NCBI GenBank assembly: GCA_019775845.1
Contig: JADQAV010000015.1
Location: 310,001 to 374,000 of the forward strand
Origin: Myrmaecium sp. VS I D KN 1
Lineage: Eukaryota; Ascomycota; Dothideomycetes; Valsariales; Valsariaceae
DNA: 64,000 bases
Direction: 5' to 3'
Numbering within the stretch: position 1 is the first letter of the stretch; each line of letters opens with the position of its first letter. The notes under the pieces are model-generated. The model saw nothing but the letters and a program-made list of their open reading frames with translations, was not told where the DNA came from and ran no database searches. The position numbers and the translations under genes were made by a program. Below are positions 12,763 to 23,519 of this stretch, in pieces.

Positions 12763-15700
12763 TCAAATCCCCACCACCACAGCAAGCCCATCATAAATCC
12801 GCTTCTTGACCGCATAAAACGTGCCTTCCCCAGCCCCAACGCCACCCCTCCGCGCCCCGAGCTGCTGATCTGCCAAACTCTGCGCCGACCCCAGCGCCTC
12901 GACCTCGATGCGACCGGTGCCGCTCTTGCGCACGACGACGCAGCCCTGGATGAGCAGCGTGCCCTCGCCCCGGAACTCGGCCGTGAAGCCGGAGGCCTGC
13001 ATGAGCTTGCGCAGGTCCGCCAGCCGCAGGTCGCCCACGTGCAGCGGCTGGGCGACAGAGCGCGTGGCGGTGGCCAGGGTCGCGGGGACGATGTCGAGGA
13101 CGGGTGGTCCTGCTGCGTCCTTCTCTTCCTTCTCCGCCTTTTCATTCTCCTTCTCTTGGGCCTCATTTTCGTCGCCCTCGATGGCGTCGTCAGTGGCGGT
13201 CTTGAGTTTCTTCTTCTTCTTTGCGCCGTCGTCCGGCTGCTGTCGCGGCTCCTCGGCCTCCCCGGGCTTGAGCCGGGCCGTGATAGCCACGACGTCGACG
13301 CCGCGCACCTTCTGCCACTGCAGCCGGCGCACCAGCGGCTTGCTAAGCTTGACGACCCACGCGTTCGTGTCCACGCTCGCATCCACCGTCATGCCAACAA
13401 CAGGGGTGAACACGTCGACAGCGTTGTCGCCCGTGCCGCCAGTGCCGCCGAGCGCCGCGCGACAGTCCTCCGCCAACTCCATCGTCTCCTCCCGCTCGCC
13501 GGCGACGAGGATGAGCTTGCGCGGCTTGATGAGCGGGATCAGCATGTGCAGGCTGCGCTTGTCGTGCAGGCCGGAGAAGTCGACGTACGCGAGTCGACAA
13601 TGCAGCGTTAGCGACTCGGACCGCACCACCACCTTCTGCGGCCCGGCGACTTCGTCTTCGGGCTCGTAGTCGGACTCGCTCGCGGATGAGGCGTCATCGT
13701 CGGCGCCGGATTCGTTGTGGTGCTGTTGCTCGCGCCCCCGCGTCTTGTTGTCGACCCCGCTGTTGTCGGTGCCGTCCGCGCCCTTGCGACGCTTGTTTGC
13801 GGTCGCAGCAGCATCGCGGGCGTTCCGCGTCTTCAGATCATCCCATTTCCGCTTCTCGCCCACGGCGACCTCATTCTTCGCGCCGCCAGCACCGTTGCGC
13901 ATGTCCTCCCCATTCACCTCGTCCCGCTCCTCTGCGCGGAGATACTCCTCCGGCCGAATGAGCTCGCCAAAGTCATCCGCCCGTCGGCGCTTCGCGATGT
14001 ACGGGAACATCTTCTCCCGGCCCTTCTTGCCGCGGACGTCGTAATCGTGCACGCCCTTGCGGCGGATGAGGATGTTGATGCCCAGCTCCGCGTCGCTGAG
14101 GCCGAGCTTGTTGCGCGCGTGCTGCATCTGCGCGCTCACGTTGAGCGCCTTGCCCTGGTGCTCCACGTCCGAGTCCTCGCTCGTCTCCGAGCTGGACTCG
14201 CTCCGGTCGTCGACCACGTCCGCGGACGTCTCGAGCGCGGCGCCCTGCTCGGGCTGCAGCGTGTTCTGCATCTGTCGCTGCCGCGCCAGGTACTGCTGGT
14301 ATAGCGGGACCTCGTTCCCTTCCAGCCCTTTCGTCTCCGCTTGCTTGATCGTGATCTCCCGCCCCTGCGCATCTACCACCGTCGCCTCTTCCGTCCCCTT
14401 CGTCCGCCGCTCGTCCCAGATGCTGTACAAGTACCCGCTCAGGCTCTGCTCGCCCACCTTGCTCACGCCCTTGCGCTCGGTGAGCACGACCAAGTTCCGC
14501 GGGTCGCTCGCCAGCTTCAACACCGCATCCTTCGAGAAGCCCCACTCCAAGCTCGAGTCGCTCGCGATGATAACCTTCGGACTCTCCGCCGCCAGCGCCC
14601 GCCCAACCTGCCCCTTCCGCTCGATCAGTTTGAGATACTTGAAGTCGAACGGCGCCTTGACCGCCCCGACGCCCTTCGCGTCCTCCCTCGCCTGCTGTCC
14701 CATCCGACCACGCCCGTGCCCGTGCCCGTGCCCATGCCCGCCGCCTTGCGGGCCCTGGTTCGCGCTCGCCGTCTCAAAGTCCCGCACGATCCCTTCCTGC
14801 ATCCACTCGAGCATGCTGCGGGCATACCGCATCGTGGCGCCGCACGTGCGGCTGGCCAGGTACAGCTTCGCCGCCCGCAGCGCGCCCGCCGCCTCCTCCC
14901 GATGCCAGGTTTCTTCGAGCAGGTAGGCGAGCTCGAGGACGCGGGCGCTGGAGTCGGACGGGATGAGCACGCTGCCGCCCCTGGCCACGGTGTCGCGGAT
15001 CATGTCGACGAGCACTTGGTCGCGGCGTTGCCGGCCCCCCGCCAGCTGCGCGGTGCTGCCGGAGCCCCGCGTCGAGCAGACCATGGCGGTTGGCCGGCGG
15101 AGTTGCTCCATCACCTCAGCGCCGCCGGTGGCGGCTCCGCCTAGCCATGCGGCGCCGGAGAGGACGTGCTCGCGCGCTTGGTTCCAGTCGACGGCGTAGA
15201 CGATCGATTCGAGCGAGTGTTGGATGTGCCAGATGGTGCCGCCGAGGGTGTGGCCGGCGCTGTAGGCGGTGATGGTAAGGCCGTTGAGGGGCGGCGAGAA
15301 GGGGGAGGGCAGCGGCTGGTGCGGCTGCGAGTATTTGAGCGGGTGGATCGTCGAGAAGTAGGTTGCGATCTCGGCGGCGGTGGGAGGTTGGAGGAGGATC
15401 GTGGGCGCGTCTGTTTTCGCGGCATGGGCGTCGTAGGAGTCGGAGAGGGATGATGCCGAGATGATGGAGCTGGCGAGTGGAGTCGAGGCGTAGAGGTCTT
15501 GCAGGAGAGTGCGTCCGAGGGAGATGACGGGCACGGTCGCGTAGACGGGGATCCGAGTGAATTGGGGGATGTGCTTGCAGCAGTGTGCGTAGGCGCCAAT
15601 GTGGGCGGTGGTCGCATGGGTTAGGAGGATGATTGAGAGAGTGGGTGTTTGTCTGCAACGCGTGTCAATCAGCTTCAGATGTGATGTGATGGTATGCCAT

Positions 15701-15911
15701 GTGAAGCACATGCAGACAGAACAACGTCTAGCAGATCCGATGCGCAACAATGGCGGTGAATGTACCTTTCGATCTCCTTGAGCTGCTCCGCGTCAAACCC
15801 TTCGTCCCAGCCGACATCGATGAGGATCTTGATGCCGCCATCGAACTCGAGCAGCGATTGCGACGCGGGCGAAGCCGACTGAGCTCCCAGGAGCGGAGTG
15901 AAGTTGAACAT
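12763..15911 (-). CDS. CFT2: Cft2/CPSF100-type cleavage and polyadenylation factor subunit
   Basis: Subunit of the nuclear pre-mRNA 3'-end cleavage/polyadenylation complex; in this family the metallo-beta-lactamase fold is catalytically dead. Exon 1 is 15911-15766 and exon 2 is 15652-12763. The 113 bp intron (donor GTACAT, acceptor GCAG) restores ...KEIERQTPTLSIILL. The product is 1011 aa. It starts MFNFTPLLGAQSASP, the classic N-terminus. The lactamase core follows: where active CPSF73 has HxHxDH, this protein reads THATTAHIGAY, as expected for CPSF100. A beta-CASP region follows (SDSSARVLELAYLLEETW, TERKGVSK). The middle has two long acidic/basic disordered inserts (13620-14280 and 13090-13260). 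The C-terminus ends with the family's GEGTFYAVKKRIY segment. The gene is divergent from RAD54 and very close to it. Confidence 0.95.
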
Positions 15912-16066
15912 GGCTGCGCCGGGAAGTTGGATGTTTCAGCGGAGGATGCGTGTGGCGGTCGACTGCATGCCGCGGATCACGTCGTCGACGTGAGTGTAGG
16001 GAGTGTGAATGGGTGGTAGTGTGGTTAAAAGATGTTCGCGGTTGTCCGCCGAACAGCATTCCATTC
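15912..16066. promoter_or_regulatory. Short divergent promoter shared by CFT2 and RAD54
   Basis: If the proposed RAD54 start at 16067 is right, only 155 bp separate the two start codons, so both genes would have to be driven from the same DNA. If RAD54 starts elsewhere the shared region is at most about 440 bp (to 16350). No individual factor site is assigned. Confidence 0.4.
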
Positions 16067-18787
16067 ATGCCCCGACGAAAGCGTCGCAAAGCAACGGCCG
16101 GGGCCAGCTCGAGTTTCCGCTTTCCGCGGGCCGAAGCTGGCACGTGACACCGCGCCTCTTGACGATGGCTGCCTTGACGGTGGCGGCCCCGATGAGCGCG
16201 TCGAGTCTCGTCCCTCTCCCTCACTCTCTCTTCCCTCGCCAACTTCTCTCCTCGCCATTCCTCTACAACATCTTACATTATCTCGGGGTGAAATGTGTGT
16301 TCTACCCTTCTTACTCATACTCGCTCTAGCAATGCTAATGAGAACTGCAGGCATCGCCCCAAGTCCCTCTCTCTGACCGAAAGCAAGGAGAATCAAACGC
16401 CCGCCAAAGCGATCCGCCTGTATGGCGGGACGCCGCAATCGATCGACCGGCTGGTGAAGCCGTTCAAATGCCCCGGCTCCGCCACGCCCACACGCGCCTC
16501 CGAGAAGCCGGCACGCAAGCGACGAAAGATCAATTACGCCGGCACGGACGGGGAGCAGGAGGATGGCGACAAGCCGTACACCAACGAGGATCGGCTGGCG
16601 CTCGCCACGCGGGACGTGAATAAGTTCCCGGTGTTCAAGGTGAAGGATAAGGAGACGACGATCAGACAGCGGTTTAGCGTGCCGCTGCTGAACAAGGACA
16701 CGGGTAGCTACAATCCCAACCGTCCGCCGCCGCTCTTGGGATTACGACAAGGCAGGGTCTTCGTCGCGAAACCTCTTCACGATCCGAGCGGAGAGTTTGC
16801 GATTGTGCTGTATGATCCTACGGTGGACGACAAGCCGGTTCAGCCTGACGAGCCGGAGAAGAAGGAGGATGAGGCACCGGAGGTGAAAGTCGAGGGACCG
16901 ATCGTGCATAAGAGTCTTGCGGATATCCTGGGGTTGAAGAAGAAGGTGGAGGAAAACCCGAGGGTGCCGGTGGTTATTGATCCTAGGCTAGCCAAGGTCC
17001 TGCGGCCGCATCAGGTGGAGGGCGTGAAGTTCCTCTACCGAGCCACGACCGGTCTCATCGACCCTCGGGCGAATGGGTGTATCATGGCAGACGAGATGGG
17101 GCTGGGCAAGACGCTACAGTGTATCACGCTCATGTGGACATTGTTGAAGCAGTCACCGGAGGCGGGCAAGCCGACGATACAGAAATGCGTCATCGCGTGC
17201 CCCTCAAGTTTGGTGAGGAATTGGGCAAACGAGCTGGTGAAATGGCTCGGGAAAGATGCCATCACACCGTTTGCGATTGATGGAAAGGCGTCGAAAGAAG
17301 AGCTTACCCAGCAACTGCGGCAGTGGTCCATTGCCAGCGGACGAGCGGTTGTTCGGCCGGTTCTCATCGTGTCTTACGAGACGCTGCGGCTGAACGTCGA
17401 CGAGCTGAAGAACACACCCATCGGGCTGCTTCTCTGCGACGAGGGCCATCGCTTGAAGAATGGTGAAAGCCAAACGTTCACCGCCCTCAACGGTCTCAAC
17501 GTGCAACGACGCGTCATTCTCTCCGGCACGCCCATTCAGAACGACCTCTCGGAGTACTTCTCCCTCCTCAACTTCGCCAACCCTAACTACCTGGGCACTC
17601 GCGCCGAGTTCCGCAAGCGCTTCGAGATCCCCATTCTCCGCGGCCGCGACGCGGGAGGCTCCGAAGCCGACCGCCAGCGCGGCGACGAACGCCTGGCAGA
17701 ACTTCTGGGCATGGTGAACAAGTTCATCATCCGCCGCACCAACGACATCCTCTCCAAGTACCTCCCCGTCAAGTACGAGCACGTTGTCTTCTGCAATCTC
17801 TCCCCCTTCCAGAAAGACCTCTACAACCACTTCATCCAATCCCCCGAGATCAAGTCCCTCCTGCGCGGCAAAGGCAGTCAGCCCCTCAAGGCCATCGGGC
17901 TCCTCAAGAAGCTCTGCAATCACCCGGACCTGCTCGACCTCCCCAGCGACCTGCCTGGCTCCGAGGCCTTCTTCCCCGACGACTACGTCCCCAAAGACGC
18001 CCGCGGCCGCGACCGGGACGTGCGGCCCTGGTACTCGGGCAAATTCATGGTGCTCGACCGCATGCTCGCGCGGATCCGACAGGACACCAACGACAAGATC
18101 GTGCTGATCAGCAACTACACGCAGACGCTCGACATGTTCGACCGGCTGTGCCGAAGCCGGGGATACGGCAGCCTGCGGCTGGACGGCACGATGAACGTGA
18201 ACAAGCGGCAGAAGCTGGTGGACCGGTTCAACGACCCGGCCGGGGAGGAGTTTGTGTTTTTGCTCTCGTCCAAGGCGGGCGGCTGCGGCCTCAACCTCAT
18301 CGGCGCTAACCGCCTCGTCCTCTTCGACCCGGACTGGAACCCCGCCGCGGACCAGCAGGCGCTCGCGCGCGTCTGGCGTGATGGCCAGCGCAAGGATTGT
18401 TTTGTTTACCGCTTCATTGCTACCGGCACGATCGAGGAGAAGATCTTTCAGCGCCAGTCGCATAAGCAGTCTCTCTCTTCTTGCGTCGTCGACAGCGCCG
18501 CTGACGTCGAGCGCCATTTCTCCCTTGACTCCCTTCGTGAGCTCTTCCAGTATCAGCCTGATACTCGCAGCGATACTCATGACACTTTTAAGTGTCGCCG
18601 CTGTCGCCCTACCGATGGTCGCCAGACTATCAAGGCCCCTGCTATGCTTTATGGTGATACTAGCTCTTGGAACCACTTTGTTAATGATGGCGATGCTGGT
18701 CCCCTTGCGAAGATCCAGGATCTGCTTCTTCGCCAGGAGACTGCTGACAATGCTGTCAGCGCGGTGTTTCAGTACATCAGCCATTGA
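16067..18787 (+). CDS. RAD54: Rad54 DNA repair/recombination SWI2/SNF2 ATPase
   Basis: Rad51-partner translocase of homologous recombination. The main exon, 16351-18787, carries the family signature: LVKPFKCPGSATP near the N-terminus; Walker A DEMGLGKT; Walker B DEGH; the motif III region LSGTPIQNDLSEYF; and C-terminal helicase motifs (VLISNYTQTLDMF, LSSKAGGCGLNLIGANRLV, RVWRDGQ). The typical Rad54 end ...FQYIS stops at TGA 18785-18787. This exon has no usable Met before the ATPase core, so a 5' exon must be spliced on at the acceptor ending 16350 (GCTAATGA branch, CTGCAG). The best candidate I find is 16067-16143, which encodes a basic peptide starting MPRRKRRK and keeps the frame. Its donor, GTGACA, is weak and this exon is tentative. 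With it the protein is 837 aa, the normal size. Confidence 0.9.
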
Positions 18788-19639
18788 GCGGGCGGATGGT
18801 CTTTTCTTTTGGCTTCTTGGATCTTTGGTGTATGCCTTGGCAACATCCTTCTCTAGGACATCCTTCTTTTCAGTCTTTGGGTCTGCGCAGGCCGGGGCGC
18901 GTCTGGGTTACGGGCGCTACGTTGACTGCGTTGTTTGTGCAACTACATTCTTGACATCACATATTCTCTTTTGCGCTTGGGGATTGGGCTTGGGAGTTTG
19001 GGATCAATGTCCTTTTTTGGTTTCTATACTTTTCTACTTTTCTACTTTTGTCTTGTCGTTGTCGACTTTGATCTTTGAACGATATTATGGCTGCTTGCTG
19101 GGTACTCTGGGGATGTGCTTGCTTGAAGCATATTGATTTGGGAAGTAGGCGGTTACTTGGGTTGATATTGGTATGATGATAGGCCGGATGGGTAGAAAAA
19201 GCACCCGGCGAAGCGAATTCAGCTGCTTTAGGCGTGTTAGAAAGCCGGGAAAGTGAGCACAGGAAGTTGGAAAAGGGCAGTCAGTCTTTGATATATGATA
19301 AATCAATTGAAAAAAAAAAAAATGAAGAATAGAAGTAAATCTTGGATATTGCGTGCCGGCACTTGAGATGGCTATGTATAATGCATGCCTGAGGCATAAA
19401 CGCCGCATTAGCCACCCCCTCCAAGCACACCCCCCCCCCTCCCCACCCACCACGGTGTCTCAGGCTGTTGTCTGTTGTCTCGTTAACCCTCACCTCCGAC
19501 ATACACCGCCTTCTTCCCCATCCCCTCTCTCTTTACATCTCTCTAGATCCACACGCGCAATATACGCATCTACGCTTTTCCCTCTCATACACGAGAATTG
19601 CATCAAAGAGCGACTGTTCCAGTTGACGAGCGGGAAACA
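18788..19639. other. Intergenic: RAD54 3' flank and AIP1 promoter
   Basis: T-rich downstream of RAD54, with an A12 run near 19310-19321 and pyrimidine-rich DNA just before the AIP1 start. No gene or RNA recognised. Confidence 0.5.
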
Positions 19640-21688
19640 ATGTCTATAGCTTCCGGTTAGTGTTTCTTTCGCTGTTCTGGTTGCTCACTGCGTTATTGAC
19701 GACACCATTCTCCCTCACCACCTTCCGCACTGGCAAGCTCGATTCACTGACTTGCTCCATCGCGAATGCTATCACAGAAGCCATTTGGGCCGCCTCGCCC
19801 ACCACCGAACGGGGCCAGCCGACCCCGCTGTCTGCGGACCCGAAGGGAGAGCGGTTGGCGTATGCGGTACGAATACCTTCACCCGGCTGAATCACATCGT
19901 GCTAATAGACTCCCTTTGCAGTCCAACAAATCCGTCTTCCTCCGGTCCATTAACGACCCCGCCGTGAGCACGCAGTACACGGCACACACGGTGCAGACGA
20001 CGGTAGCTCGGTTCTCGCCATCGGGTTACTACGTCGCCTCAGGCGACGTGAGCGGGATGGTGCGGGTGTGGGACGCGGTGGGAGAGGGGGCGACGAAGGG
20101 GGAGTACGCCATCATCAGCGGGCGGATCAACGACATCGCCTGGGATGGGGACAGCCAGCGGCTGATCGCGGTCGGGGAAGGCAAGGAGCGGTTCGGCCAC
20201 TGCATCACGGCGGACAGCGGCAACAGCGTCGGCGAGATCAGCGGTCACTCCAGCCGGATCAACACCGTCGCCATCCGCCAGCAGCGGCCCCTGCGCGCGG
20301 CCACGGGCAGCGACGACACGAGCTTGGTCTTCTACCACGGCGCGCCGTTCAAGTTCAACACCAGTCTCCGCGGCCAGCATGATCGTTTCGTGTTCGGGAC
20401 GCAGTTCAGCCCGGACGGGAGCACACTCGTGAGTGTCGGCGCGGACAAGCGGATTCACCTGTACGACGGCAAGACCGGGGAGCCACGGGGCCAGATCGGC
20501 GAGGGGGTGCATACGGGCAGCATATTCGGGGTCAGCTGGGCCGGGGACAGCAAGCGCTTCGTGACGGCGAGCGCGGACCAGACCGTGCGCATCTGGGACG
20601 TGGAGGCTGGCAAGGCGGTGCAGACGTGGCGCATGGGCGAGGAGGGTGTGGTGAGCATCCCGGACCAGCAGATGGGCGTGGTGTGGCCGGGCGGGCGGAG
20701 TGATGGGCTCGTCGTGAGCGTAGACTTGGAGGGGAACCTGAACTACCTGCATGAGGGCAGCGAGAAGCCGACGAAGGTCGTCCGGGGCCATCAAAAGAAC
20801 ATCACCGCTGCGAGCATCGCGGGCAAGACATTTTTCACTGGCAGCTACGAGGGCCGTGTGCTCGCATGGGATGTCGACACCGGCCTGGCGGACAAGGTGG
20901 ACGGCGAGACGCACACCAACTACGTTGCCGGGCTGGCCGCCAGCCCAACCGACGACGCGGCGAAGGTGTACTCCATCGGCTGGGACGACACGCTCCGCAC
21001 GATCGACGTGGGGACCAAATCCTTCGCCGGCAGCAAGATCGGCCTCGACGCCCAGCCCAAAGCGCTCACCACCACCGCCGCCGGCCTCACCCTCGTCGCC
21101 TCCGCCAACCCCAACCGGATCGCCCTCTACACCGCCTCCGGCACGCTCGCCGGCACCCTCGATAACCTCCCCTACGCCCCCACCGCCCTTGCCGCCCACC
21201 CCACCGCCCCCACCATCGTCATCGGCGGCGACGACAAAGCCCTCCACATCTACACCCTCGACGCCTCCTCCGCGTCCCTCTCCCCGGTCCCCGTCTCCCC
21301 CCGCAAAGCCACCGCCGCCATCACGGCCCTCGCCTTCACCCGCCAAGGCCACCGTCTCGCCGCCGGGACCGCGGCGGGCAAAATCCTCGCCTACGACGCC
21401 GTCGCCACGGACTGGCCGGTGCTGACCGACCGCTGGAGCGCGCATACCGCCCGCGTCACGGCGCTGGCGTGGGATCCGGTGGAGGGGGCGTTTGCGGTGA
21501 GTGCGGGGTTGGATACGGCGATCTTTGTGTGGAGTTTGGAGAATCCGGGTCGAAGGGTCGGGGTGAGGAATGCGCATAAGGATGGGGTGGCGGGGTTGGC
21601 GTTTTTGGAGTATCAGGGGGGCAAGGGGAGGGTGTTGAGTGCGGGGGGGGATGGGGCGGTGAAGGGGTGGTTTGTTGAGGGGTTGTAG
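19640..21688 (+). CDS. AIP1: Aip1, WD40 actin-interacting protein 1
   Basis: Cofilin partner that promotes actin filament disassembly and capping; a double seven-bladed beta-propeller. Three exons are read: 19640-19655 (only 16 nt, MSIAS plus one base), 19778-19866 and 19922-21688. The introns are 122 and 55 bp, the second with a GCTAATAG branch. The product is 623 aa, the usual length. The spliced N-terminus MSIASEAIWAASPTTERGQP fits the family, followed by FSPSGYYVASGDVSGMVRVW. Further WD blades include FSPDGSTLVSVGADKRIHLY, FVTASADQTVRIWDVEAG, FFTGSYEGRVLAWDVDTG and AFAVSAGLDTAIFVWSLENP. The extremely GC-rich third exon also leaves a long antisense open frame that has no family features. 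Confidence 0.94.
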
Positions 21689-22280
21689 GTTGTGGAGGGA
21701 GGGAGGGATGGGGGAGGGGGAGGGGGAGGGGGAGGGGGATGGAAGGGGAGGAGATGAGTAGTGGCGGTGTTGTATGCAGAGTCTGGTCTGGGCATGAGTA
21801 CATATATATATATCATCTCCGTATGTCTATCCACACCATCTTCTCCGTCTTCGCCCTCTCCACCGCGTCGTCCACTTCCCCACCCGAACCCGAGTCGCCC
21901 GGTTGGAATCGGGGGGCGAAGAGGAGCAGAAGGCCTGGATCTGTGGAACGCGCGATATGCGAACATGCAAATGTGAGATGTGAAGGCGAGGGTCAAGCGC
22001 AGCCCGCAGTTACGAGCTAGAGCGGATGGTCTGGGTTGATTGATGGTGTCTCAAGCATGCGCGAGAGGTATGTGGTATGTGGGTTGGTCGGTTGAGTGGT
22101 TTGCTGGGAGATGGGATGGGTGGAGCGATGATATGGGGGTCTGATGGGGAGGAATTTTGGAGAGGGGGAAGGTTCGGATAAAAGTGTGGAGGGGTTTGGG
22201 GACGGGGCTGTGATGTGATGATGAAAAGAGAGAGAAAGAGAGGAGAGGAGAGAGGAGAAAGGACAGGGGAGATCGGGGGG

Positions 22281-22304
22281 ATGATGATGATGATGATGAT
22301 GATG
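22281..22304. repeat. (ATG)8 microsatellite
   Basis: Eight perfect ATG/GAT units inside purine-rich intergenic DNA. Confidence 0.9.
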
Positions 22305-22969
22305 AAAAAAGATGAATATCATCATATGACGGAAGAATTCGGTTGATCGAATCACGATATGATACGATACGACATGATGATAACGAGGACAAGTGGGATG
22401 GCACGATGGGTAGGACGATAGAGTAGGGGTGGCAGACGTGTAGGTAGTAGTATAAGTACCCAAATATCCGTACACACTTACATACAAGGAAATGAAGATC
22501 TGGATAGAAGAGATAGAAAGGGAAAAAAAAAGGAAGATGAGAAAGGGGATGACAACATAACAAGATGGTGATATACATAGAAGGGGGATCCCCAGACCCC
22601 AAGCCTCTTTATTCTTCTCTTCAAGAAAGCCTCATATCAAAAAACCAAAATCCAAGAAATGATAATCATCACAAACAACCCAACAAACAACAAACTGAAA
22701 AGGATAAAACGCCCACCATCTCCTCCTCCTCCCCAAAATCACTATAGATAATCTTCGACGTCGTTTCTTTTTATCACAATTTTCCCCCACGCATTTTTTC
22801 TTCATGTAATCAAAAACACCAAGAACACCAACCAAAACTCCAACATAAACTCCATAAATAATGAAACAAATGGAGGAGCGTACATGATAGATAACCAAAA
22901 TAACCAAAAAAATGCATATGAAGCCAAGATGCAACCTCATCCTGTCCTAAGTCTTGATGTATATATGTA

Positions 22970-23180
22970 TATACTGCACTGTCCTGAGCTGTGCTGTACT
23001 GTCTCTTGTACGGCGCTGACTTGTACTGTGCTGCTCTGTCCTGTATACTGGATGAAGTAGTAGCTGGTCGGTAGCTGGTTCATAGTAGTTGGCCGGTAAC
23101 TGGCCGGTAACTGATTGGTAGTAGCCGATGTCGTGGTAGTAGCCAGAAGCCGGTGACCGGTAGCCGGTGGCTGGTGGCCA
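22970..23180. repeat. Two adjacent degenerate minisatellites
   Basis: The left part (about 22970-23045) repeats variants of CTGTACTGT/CTGTGCTG. The right part (about 23050-23180) repeats variants of GGCCGGTAACTG and GGTAGTAGCC. The units are imperfect and 9-14 bp long. Non-coding. Confidence 0.6.
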
Positions 23181-23519
23181 TGTAGTCGTGGTCGTGGGTG
23201 GTAGTAACCGTGGATGTAGTAGACGTATCTGCATCCCATCCGAAGCCGAAGAAGTAAACCAAGAAAAAGTGACTTTTATCCAATCAAAAAGATCCGCCGC
23301 GAGCCAAGAATGCGTCTGAAGGCCTCGATGTCGCTGTTGCTGTCGATATCGCTATCAAGATCGATATCGATAGCCGTCGTACTCAAGAGTGTCGGAGAGA
23401 GGAGAGCGAGGGCGAGAGACCGAGTGCCGAGTACCGAGTACCGAAGGAAGAAGAAGCGAGAAAAAAAAGAGTCGTCAAGCCGTAGAGCAGCAGCACGCGC
23501 GTCAAGGCGGTGAGACGAT

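Larger units (their letters stand above)
21689..23519. other. 1.8 kb convergent intergenic region rich in simple sequence
   Basis: Lies between the 3' ends of AIP1 and the CCCH gene. From left to right it holds a G-rich (GGGGGA)n tract at about 21693-21741, purine-rich DNA, an (ATG)8 microsatellite, and degenerate minisatellites at 22970-23180 (listed separately). No coding evidence. It presumably contains two 3' UTRs. Confidence 0.55.

Noticed and set aside
17204-18784. 526-codon open frame antisense to RAD54
   Set aside because: Shadow of the helicase core in a GC-rich exon; no family features.
20039-21577. 512-codon open frame antisense to AIP1
   Set aside because: It follows from GC-rich third codon positions of AIP1; composition is biased and no domain is seen.
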